Shown one piece after another: positions 27,001 through 33,682 of a stretch of 64,000 bases of DNA (within the stretch, counting starts at the first letter, position 1; every line of letters begins with the position of its first letter). The DNA lies in the NCBI GenBank assembly GCA_023258975.1, contig JAHFRD010000001.1, positions 124,001-188,000 of the forward strand, given 5' to 3'. The notes below the pieces were generated by a model. It had not been told where the DNA came from. It worked only from the letters and a program-made list of their open reading frames with translations, and searched no databases. The DNA is from Hydrogenophilales bacterium (GTDB lineage: Bacteria; Pseudomonadota; Gammaproteobacteria; Burkholderiales; Thiobacillaceae). The position numbers and the translations under genes are program-made.

Positions 27001-30000
27001 TAGTCGCCCGGATTCAGCGCGCTGAACAGGTAGTTGCCGCTGGCGTTGGTGGTGGTGGTGGCCAGAACCGTGCCGGCGGTGTTCAGCAGTTTCACGGTGA
27101 CGCCGCTGATGCCGGCCTCACCTGCGTCCTGGATACCGTTGCCGTTGTTGTCCAGCCAGACCTTGTCGCCAATGGACGCCTTCTGGTACAGGCCGCCATC
27201 CACGGTCAGGTTCTGCTGGCCGGTGGTGACCGTGTAGAGGCCGCTCATGCCAGAGGCGTTGATGTCGGAGTCGATGCCGTCGTTCGTGCCCTGATCCTGC
27301 TTGGTGGTGAAGTAACCACTCGGCGCGATCACCTGCACCTTGTAGCTGCCGGCATCCACGTTGAAGCCATAGTTGCCATTGGCATCGGTGTAGGTGGTCT
27401 GCAGCACCGCGCCGGTTGAACTGAGCAGCTTGACCGAGACATTGGCGATACCCGCCTCGCCTGCGTCCTGGATGCCGTTGTAGTTCCGGTCTTCCCAGAC
27501 CAGGTCGCCAATGCGCGCCTGTTGTACCAGGCCGGCGTCCCAGGTCATGTCGTTCTCACCGCCGCTGAGGGTAGTGAGCACGGTCTTGCCGGTGGTCGGG
27601 TCAAAGTCGGAATCCGTGGCATCGTTGCCGCCCTGATCCTTGGCCGTGATCCTGTAGCCGGAAGGCGCCACCACCTGAACGGCATAGTCGCCGGGGGTGA
27701 GGCCGCTGAACAGATAGTTGCCGCCGCTGTTGGTGGCCGTGGTGGCGATGATCGCGCCGGCCGCGTTGAGCAGGTTCACCGTGACGTTGGCGATGCCCGC
27801 TTCGCCAGTGTCCTGAAGGCCGTTGGCGTTGGCGTCCAGCCAGACGCGGTCGCCGATGCTGGCGGTGAGGCCGCAGGCCGGGGTGCAAACCGACAGGGTC
27901 TGAATCTTGAAATAGTCCTCCGGAGTGGTGTCGGTGGTATCCGCCGCAATGACGATGGTGTTGCCGACATACTCGCCCGCATTCAAGTCGGCCCAACGCG
28001 ACGTGGTCAGCGTGGTGGTGTTGACTTCCATGAAGCCCATGCTGGACAGCACGGCATCGCTCAGATTCATGTGGCTGGTGTACGGGCTGTTGAAATTGCC
28101 TATCCACACCTGCATGTCGCTGTCGCCCACCACGTAGCCCAGGTAGGCCTTGTCCAGCATCACGATCTGGCTGAACTCGAACATCACATAGTTGTCGCGG
28201 CCACCCACGTTGTCGACGGTGTGGCTGTTATTGCCGCCGCTGCCTTCACTGCTGTCGGTAACCCCGAGTCCGCCGCCATAGCTGCCCAGCCAGGCCGTTG
28301 CCCAGGCGCCCGTGCTCTTGTCGCGGCTGAATGCGCTGACGTTCACCGAGAGGCCGTTCTGGTTGTAACCGCGAAGGTTTCCATCCGGCCCGTCGGTCGC
28401 GGTACTGCCGCTGAACGTCAGGTCGACGCAGGCGCCGACAGTGGTCAGACCCGCATCCCAGGACAGATCGTTCTGGCCGGAAGCCAGCGTGGTGGCGATG
28501 GTCTTGCCGGTCACGGGATCAACATCGGAATCCAGGGCATCGTTGCCGCCCTGGTCTCTGGCCGTGAAGTTGTACCCATTGGGCGCGAGCACCTGGATGG
28601 CGTAGCTGCCGGGGTTCAGGTTGCTGAACAGGTAGTTGCCCAGATAGTCGGTGGTGGTGGTGCCGAGCACCGCGCCGGCGCCACTCAGGAGATTCACGGT
28701 GACGCCGGAAAGGCCAATTTCATTCGCGTCCTGAATGCCGTTGCCGTTGCAATCCAGCCATACCTTGTCGCCGATGGAGGCTTTCTGATACAGGCCGGCA
28801 TCCCAGGACATGTCGTTCTCGCCGGCTGACAGGGTTGTCACGATGGTTTTGCCGGTAAGCGGGTCGATGTCGCTGTCTATGGCATCGGCGGTCGCGGTGT
28901 TTCCGCCGACATCCTTCGGCGAGACGAAGTAACCGTCGGGCGTGGCCACTTGCACCGCATAGTCGCCGGGAGCGAGGCCATCGAACAGGTAGTTGCCGTC
29001 GACATCGGTCTCCATGCTGGCGAGAACAAAACCGGCCGCATCGAGCAGATTCACGGTAATGCCTTCGAGGCCATCTTCACCCGCGTCCTGGATGCCGTTG
29101 GCGTTGGCGTCCAGCCAGACCCGGTCACCGATACTCGCGATCTGATTGGAGGTCGAGTAGTAGGCCGCGTCCGAATCCGTGGCGCCAAGGCCGGAAGTCA
29201 TATCGACGCCGGTCACGGTGCCAATATTGAGATGCAGGCCGGCGGTCGTCACCATCTCGCTGGCGGTATAGGTCCAGGTCTCGGCGAGATCCAGCAGGCC
29301 ATTGTGGTTGCTGTCGCCACCCACGAAAACCAGATTGGCAAGTCGGTCGTCGTTTACCTGAATGTTGCTCAACGCCACATCGCCGGTGTTCTTCACCACA
29401 TAGGTGAACACCGCCTGGCCACCAACGGGGATGTACGGCCCACTCGGGGTATCCGCGTCGTAATCCGGGGTGATGACCGTCGTGGTCGAGCTTGCCGGCG
29501 TGGTCAGGTCGGCGCCCAGGTTATTCTGGGTATCGAACAGATTCTTGGTCGCCTCGGTATTGCCGCTGGAAATCGCCTGCTGGGTCATGGCGATGACTTC
29601 GGCCTTGCCGTACAGATAGTCGATGTAGCCGTCGGAGGCATTCAGCAACGCGGCGGTGGAATGGCGCATCAGGGCATAAACGCCGCCACCCTTGGCTTTC
29701 AGCGCATCCAGCAGCGTGGGATTTCCCGGCACATCAACGCCGAAGATCGCCTCATAACTGTCAGTCGGGCTGTAGCCGGTTCTCACCCATTCGCTGTCCT
29801 GGCCATTCTTCCCGACCGTGTGATTTTTCCAGTAGCCCGGAGTCAGCCCTTCACCGCCACCGCTGGTGCCGTCCGTGTACTCGCCGCGAACATATTTCTC
29901 GATGTCGATACCCACGTTCGGCAGGATCAGGCCAGCATCCAGCGTCGAATTGTGCTCGCCTGAACCGAGCGTGACGATCTGACTCTTGCCGGTCGCGGCA

Positions 30001-32651
30001 TCCGCGTCCGAGTCGATGCCGTCATCCAGGCCCACGTTTGCCGTCGTATAAACGTAGCCGGCCGGCTTGCTGAATTGAACCTGATACTCCTCGCCGATGT
30101 TCAGGCCGGTGAATTGGTAATAACCATCCGCGCCGGTAAGAGTGGTGGCCGTGGTGTCGTCGGCCGTGCCGATCACCTTGTCGGCGCCGCCACCCGTCAG
30201 GGTCACGGTCAAGCCGGATACACCGGTGGCGCCGTCGTTCTGCAAGCCGTCATGGTTGGTGTCGATCCAGACCCGGTCGCCCAGACTGGCTTTCTGCACC
30301 AGGCCGGCGTCGACCGTGCGGTTGTCGTCGCCGCTGGCGAGCACGTAGGCGCCGGTCTTGCCGGTGGCGAGGTCGGCGTCGGAGTCGCTCGCGTCGGCGC
30401 CCACGTCCTTGCTGGTGAGCAGGTAGCCGGCGGGGGCGATGAACTGCACCGCGTAGCTGCCGGGGGTGAGGCCGGTGAAGAGGTAGTTGCCGTTGGCGTC
30501 GGTGGTCTGCGTGGCGAGGGTGGCGCCGCCGGCGTCGAGCAGGTTGACGGTGACTCCGGCCTTGCCGAGTTCGCCGGCGTCTTGCTGGCCGTTGCCGTTG
30601 CTGTCGATCCAGACCCGGTCGCCCAGCGTGGCTTTGCGGTACAGGCCGGCGTCCACCGTGTTGTTCACGTCGCCGCTGTTGAGGGTGTAGCTGCCGGTCA
30701 GGCCACCGGCGTCGATGTCGCTGTCGCTGGCGTCGTTGCCGACGTCTTTCAGCGTGGCGTAGTAGCCGCCGGGGGCGACGATCTGTACCGAGTAGGTGCC
30801 GGGCAGGACGTCAAAGCCGTAACCGCCGTTGGCGCCGGTGGTGGTGCTGGCAACGAGGTTGCCGCCAGCGTCCTTGAGGTTGACGGTGACCCCGGCGATG
30901 CCGGTTTCGCCCGCGTCTTGCTGGCCGTTGGCGTTCTTGTCTTCCCAGACGAAGTCGCCCAGGTGCGCTTTCTGCACCAGGCCGGCGTCGACCGTGCGGT
31001 TGTCGTCGCCGCTGGCGAGCACGTAGGCGCCGGTCTTGCCGGTGGCGAGGTCGGCGTCGGAGTCGCTCGCGTCGGCGCCCACGTCCTTGCTGGTGAGCAG
31101 GTAGCCGGCGGGGGCGATGAACTGCACCGCGTAGCTGCCGGGGGTGAGGCCGGTGAAGAGGTAGTTGCCGTTGGCGTCGGTGGTCTGCGTGGCGAGGGTG
31201 GCGCCGCCGGCGTCGAGCAGGTTGACGGTGACTCCGGCCTTGCCGAGTTCGCCGGCGTCTTGCTGGCCGTTGCCGTTGCTGTCGATCCAGACCCGGTCGC
31301 CCAGCGTGGCTTTGCGGTACAGGCCGGCGTCCACCGTGTTGTTCACGTCGCCGCTGTTGAGGGTGTAGCTGCCGGTCAGGCCACCGGCGTCGATGTCGCT
31401 GTCGCTGGCGTCGTTGCCGACGTCTTTCAGCGTGGCGTAGTAGCCGCCGGGGGCGACGATCTGTACCGAGTAGGTGCCGGGCAGGACGTCAAAGCCGTAA
31501 CCGCCGTTGGCGCCGGTGGTGGTGCTGGCAACGAGGTTGCCGCCAGCGTCCTTGAGGTTGACGGTGACCCCGGCGATGCCGGTTTCGCCCGCGTCTTGCT
31601 GGCCGTTGGCGTTCTTGTCTTCCCAGACGAAGTCGCCCAGGTGCGCTTTCTGCACCAGGCCGGCGTCGACCGTGCGGTTGAATTCACCTGCATGCAAATT
31701 GACAATGCCGCTTGCCCCGGTCAGCAAATCGGCATCGCTATCGACGGCATCCTGGCTATTACCATTGGCATCCCGAATGGTAAAGATGGAACCTGCGGGT
31801 TTTACAAATTGAACCTGGTAATCCAGGGAAGGTGTCAGGCCCAAGAATTGATAATAGCCCGCCGCATCGGTGGTGGTCGTAGCCAACAATTCGTTGGCAT
31901 CGTTGAAATCACCGTCCCCGTTGATATCGCGAACCAGATTGACTGTTACGCCGGCGACACCGGATTCACCCACATCCTGAAATCCATTTCCATTCGCGTC
32001 ATTCCAGACATAATCGCCAATGGCGGCGGCCTTGGTCTGGATGATGAGGGGCTGCTGATAGGCACCCGTATCGTCACGGTGAGGGTTCAGGATGACCGCG
32101 ATGTTATTGGTTACACCGGGTACATAGCCTTCATGATCGCCAATTCCATCATTGTTTAAATCCTCGTTTGCTCTGACCACCAATTGGTTGACTTTTGCGC
32201 CATCGACCACCCCCATTCCCCAGGGATTGCTCGCCGACCAGACATCTCCAAGCAAGGTATAGATGGCGCCCTGGACTTCTCCATAGGTATAACCATTGTT
32301 CGTGAAATTCTGGTTCAACATCCAGTTGACCAGATCAAGATTATTCAAATAGGCCGAGGGTGTGGCGCCCTGGTTTCCGATATTTGGTATATCGGCCGCA
32401 AGCAAACCCAGTTCATAACTCGAATAGACGCTGGCCGTCATCACCATCGAAAAGACGGTACTCGGATCGCCAGGGTTGTAGAAGATGTCAAGCTTGGTAT
32501 CGTTATCGGCGCACCAGGCATCGTAGACAGTGTAGGGCGAACCCACCGGGTTGAAGTAAACATTATTCCAGATACGCGCATCGAAGAAACTGGGATCAAG
32601 TTGACTGACTCCAGGGACAAATGCCTGAAGCTTTACAGTGGGTTGTGCCAT
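24015..32651 (-). CDS. Giant (2878 aa) SdrD_B-type modular surface adhesin, probable type I secretion substrate
   Basis: About 17 SdrD_B-like modules ([IL]GD.VW.D.N.NG.QD..E.G..GV.V.L), no N-terminal signal peptide, C-terminal DLNGDGIQTLS...DRNGNGRIDDISELFG...DSNGDGVVD calcium-binding-type region, divergent T1SS operon. Confidence 0.85.
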   Translation of the reverse strand: MAQPTVKLQAFVPGVSQLDPSFFDARIWNNVYFNPVGSPYTVYDAWCADNDTKLDIFYNPGDPSTVFSMVMTASVYSSYELGLLAADIPNIGNQGATPSAYLNNLDLVNWMLNQNFTNNGYTYGEVQGAIYTLLGDVWSASNPWGMGVVDGAKVNQLVVRANEDLNNDGIGDHEGYVPGVTNNIAVILNPHRDDTGAYQQPLIIQTKAAAIGDYVWNDANGNGFQDVGESGVAGVTVNLVRDINGDGDFNDANELLATTTTDAAGYYQFLGLTPSLDYQVQFVKPAGSIFTIRDANGNSQDAVDSDADLLTGASGIVNLHAGEFNRTVDAGLVQKAHLGDFVWEDKNANGQQDAGETGIAGVTVNLKDAGGNLVASTTTGANGGYGFDVLPGTYSVQIVAPGGYYATLKDVGNDASDSDIDAGGLTGSYTLNSGDVNNTVDAGLYRKATLGDRVWIDSNGNGQQDAGELGKAGVTVNLLDAGGATLATQTTDANGNYLFTGLTPGSYAVQFIAPAGYLLTSKDVGADASDSDADLATGKTGAYVLASGDDNRTVDAGLVQKAHLGDFVWEDKNANGQQDAGETGIAGVTVNLKDAGGNLVASTTTGANGGYGFDVLPGTYSVQIVAPGGYYATLKDVGNDASDSDIDAGGLTGSYTLNSGDVNNTVDAGLYRKATLGDRVWIDSNGNGQQDAGELGKAGVTVNLLDAGGATLATQTTDANGNYLFTGLTPGSYAVQFIAPAGYLLTSKDVGADASDSDADLATGKTGAYVLASGDDNRTVDAGLVQKASLGDRVWIDTNHDGLQNDGATGVSGLTVTLTGGGADKVIGTADDTTATTLTGADGYYQFTGLNIGEEYQVQFSKPAGYVYTTANVGLDDGIDSDADAATGKSQIVTLGSGEHNSTLDAGLILPNVGIDIEKYVRGEYTDGTSGGGEGLTPGYWKNHTVGKNGQDSEWVRTGYSPTDSYEAIFGVDVPGNPTLLDALKAKGGGVYALMRHSTAALLNASDGYIDYLYGKAEVIAMTQQAISSGNTEATKNLFDTQNNLGADLTTPASSTTTVITPDYDADTPSGPYIPVGGQAVFTYVVKNTGDVALSNIQVNDDRLANLVFVGGDSNHNGLLDLAETWTYTASEMVTTAGLHLNIGTVTGVDMTSGLGATDSDAAYYSTSNQIASIGDRVWLDANANGIQDAGEDGLEGITVNLLDAAGFVLASMETDVDGNYLFDGLAPGDYAVQVATPDGYFVSPKDVGGNTATADAIDSDIDPLTGKTIVTTLSAGENDMSWDAGLYQKASIGDKVWLDCNGNGIQDANEIGLSGVTVNLLSGAGAVLGTTTTDYLGNYLFSNLNPGSYAIQVLAPNGYNFTARDQGGNDALDSDVDPVTGKTIATTLASGQNDLSWDAGLTTVGACVDLTFSGSTATDGPDGNLRGYNQNGLSVNVSAFSRDKSTGAWATAWLGSYGGGLGVTDSSEGSGGNNSHTVDNVGGRDNYVMFEFSQIVMLDKAYLGYVVGDSDMQVWIGNFNSPYTSHMNLSDAVLSSMGFMEVNTTTLTTSRWADLNAGEYVGNTIVIAADTTDTTPEDYFKIQTLSVCTPACGLTASIGDRVWLDANANGLQDTGEAGIANVTVNLLNAAGAIIATTATNSGGNYLFSGLTPGDYAVQVVAPSGYRITAKDQGGNDATDSDFDPTTGKTVLTTLSGGENDMTWDAGLVQQARIGDLVWEDRNYNGIQDAGEAGIANVSVKLLSSTGAVLQTTYTDANGNYGFNVDAGSYKVQVIAPSGYFTTKQDQGTNDGIDSDINASGMSGLYTVTTGQQNLTVDGGLYQKASIGDKVWLDNNGNGIQDAGEAGISGVTVKLLNTAGTVLATTTTNASGNYLFSALNPGDYAVQIVAPTGYTITGKDQGGNDDTDSDFDPATGKSIVTTLTSGQNDLSWDAGLYKVASIGDKVWCDVNGNGIQNTGEAGISGVTVNLLNAAGAIIATTTTNSGGNYLFSGLTPGDYAVQVVAPSGYRYTTRDAGTSDASDSDVDTTTGKTGNYTLVSGQSNLTVDAGLVQQARIGDLVWEDRNYNGIQDAGEAGIANVSVKLLSSTGAVLQTTYTDANGNYGFNVDAGSYKVQVIAPSGYFTTKQDQGTNDGIDSDINASGMSGLYTVTTGQQNLTVDGGLYQKASIGDKVWLDNNGNGIQDAGEAGISGVTVKLLNTAGTVLATTTTNASGNYLFSALNPGDYAVQIVAPTGYTITGKDQGGNDDTDSDFDPATGKSIVTTLTSGQNDLSWDAGLYKVASIGDKVWCDVNGNGIQNTGEAGISGVTVNLLNAAGAIIATTTTNSGGNYLFSGLTPGDYAVQVVAPSGYRYTTRDAGTSDASDSDVDTTTGKTGNYTLVSGQSNLTVDAGLVQQARIGDLVWEDRNYNGIQDAGEAGIANVSVKLLSSTGAVLQTTYTDANGNYGFNVDAGSYKVQVIAPSGYFTTKQDQGTNDGIDSDINASGVSGLYTVTTGQQNLTVDGGLYRKASLGDKVWDDMNHNNLQDASEPGISGITVKLLSTTGSVLSTTTTDTSGNYLFANLDPGVYRLQFDKTNVMHYNYGAWYNMNDWKWAVKDVGGNNAIDSDVTGDAISKTNVTQTDLVTLVSGQNDMSWDAGITPIVIDLNGDGIQTLSRAHSTGAFDLLGTGKAIQSGWLSGEDGFLAWDRNGNGRIDDISELFGGNNKGDGYAKLAAFDSNGDGVVDAHDAAFADLRIWRDANGNHQTDAGELMTLREAGVASISLAYQALPLMDGNGNLHLERGCATMADGSTVDMTDVYFGISAADVTAAGIELPSLADLMSDSGSLDGLLGAATPAAPFDFTATASNDTVGVFEGGSLEAMKQLANLVDQQAAYA
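25134..27539. repeat. Tandem near-identical 1029-bp repeat (about 2.3 copies) inside the adhesin gene
   Basis: ORF-track translations at 25464-26390 and 26493-27419 are identical with a 1029-bp offset in an off-frame reading; a few base differences (ccggag vs gccaga near 25190/26219). Confidence 0.93.
30293..31680. repeat. Tandem near-identical 678-bp repeat (about 2 copies) inside the adhesin gene
   Basis: Off-frame ORFs 30487-30690 and 31165-31368 identical, offset 678 bp; encodes two SdrD_B modules per unit. Confidence 0.93.
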
Positions 32652-32678
32652 GATTTTTTCTCCGTCTCGCCGTATAGG

Positions 32679-32709
32679 CTCTCAAAGGTTCTCAAAGGTT
32701 CTCAAACCT
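32679..32709. repeat. 10-bp direct repeats (ctcaaaggtt x2 plus ctcaaacctg) in the adhesin 5' region
   Basis: aggctctcaaaggttctcaaaggttctcaaacctgag, about 30-58 nt upstream of the adhesin ATG. Confidence 0.8.
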
Positions 32710-32974
32710 GAGGAATGATCTTATTTAGTCTTGCCGGTTAATCCAGGCCATGAAACAACCTGTAAAACAATTAAAATCATGAATTCTCCATATCCCAAGC
32801 CAGTTACGTGTCGTAATGGCTCATCCGAATTCAATGACATCACAAATCACGGGAAAGTTCATCGCCCGACAATAAAGCGCCTCATGGAGCACTCTCAGCG
32901 AGTTCACCATGATTCATCAGCACAACCACTCGCCCGGTTTATCCATGCGATAGAAATAAGAAACAGGGAAGCAG

Positions 32975-33002
32975 GCCGCCTGGCAAGAAATAGCCAGGCA
33001 GC
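32975..33002 (-). terminator. Hairpin just downstream of the PEP-CTERM mini-gene, possible terminator
   Basis: Minus strand GCTGCCTGGC-tatttctt-GCCAGGCGGC, 10-bp stem with one wobble; following tract only moderately T-rich. Confidence 0.5.
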
Positions 33003-33011
33003 CCATTCCGG

Positions 33012-33167
33012 TTACTTCTTGGAGCGGCGGGTAAGAAACAATACGGCGACACCGACGCCAACCAAGGCAATAACGCCAGGTTCAGGGAGCGAAACGGGGT
33101 CATTGGGGCCGGCATAAGCGGCGAATGAAGCGGCCAATAACATGGCTGTGGTCAGTAGAGTGCGCAT
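33012..33167 (-). CDS. 51-aa PEP-CTERM sorting-signal mini-protein
   Basis: MRTLLTTAMLLAASFAAYAGPNDPVSLPEPGVIALVGVGVAVLFLTRRSKK: signal peptide, then LPEPG + TM + RRSKK; aaggag RBS upstream. Confidence 0.85.
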   Translation of the reverse strand: MRTLLTTAMLLAASFAAYAGPNDPVSLPEPGVIALVGVGVAVLFLTRRSKK

Positions 33168-33236
33168 TACATGCTCCTTGAAATGAAAGAATTGAAACAA
33201 ATGAGGCATATTGCCGGAACGTTCCAATTCCTTAAT

Positions 33237-33253
33237 CGCAAGAGCCATGCCAA
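33237..33253 (-). promoter_or_regulatory. Putative sigma-54 (-24/-12) promoter of the PEP-CTERM mini-gene
   Basis: Minus strand TTGGCATGGCTCTTGCG vs consensus YTGGCACGrNNNTTGCW, GG and GC elements correctly spaced. Confidence 0.7.
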
Positions 33254-33682
33254 ACCGACCGATGTGCATTCACGCAAGAACCCGCCGCGGTGCGCAAAAT
33301 CACTTTCATGCACGTAAATTGTTGAGAATCCCTCATAAATTGTAAAAAATATCGACAGCCCTTTTTTCAAGAGATTCAATTACTTCCGTTGTGGATAACT
33401 TTTCGCCTGGGAATATTGACGATCCCCCATCAGTGCCGTCGATATTTCGGCGAACGGTTGAATTGGATGAACATATCCTGATTGCCGCCACCCAATACCC
33501 GGAACATGCGATGGGCCGCCTCCGTGTTCTAATATGCGCGCAGGTTCGTTTCTTGCTCTCAAGTCGTTCAACGGTTCTCCCCAGGAACGACTGGGCTCCT
33601 CAAGGGGGCGTTCCGCGCGCTTTCTCCGGGCCGGGAACGATCAGCCCGTTCGTTACGACAATCCGTTATCGACCATCCACAC

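Noticed and set aside
25134-31680. Regular repeats considered as a CRISPR array or satellite
   Set aside because: Period is 678/1029 bp, preserves the reading frame and encodes SdrD_B modules; no short repeat/spacer structure.
24309-32159. Long plus-strand ORFs opposite the adhesin gene (e.g. 350, 308, 308, 435, 337 and 694 aa)
   Set aside because: They are antisense shadows of a repetitive GC-rich coding sequence; low-complexity Val/Ala/Gly composition, no recognisable family, and they repeat with the adhesin tandem units.
33167-33379. 70-aa ORF overlapping the PEP-CTERM leader and putative sigma-54 promoter
   Set aside because: No family recognised, overlaps a better-supported promoter/leader, and is out of frame with the PEP-CTERM gene.
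33270-33682. Searched the T1SS upstream region for a second sigma-54 promoter
   Set aside because: No convincing TGGCAC-N5-TTGC match seen by eye.
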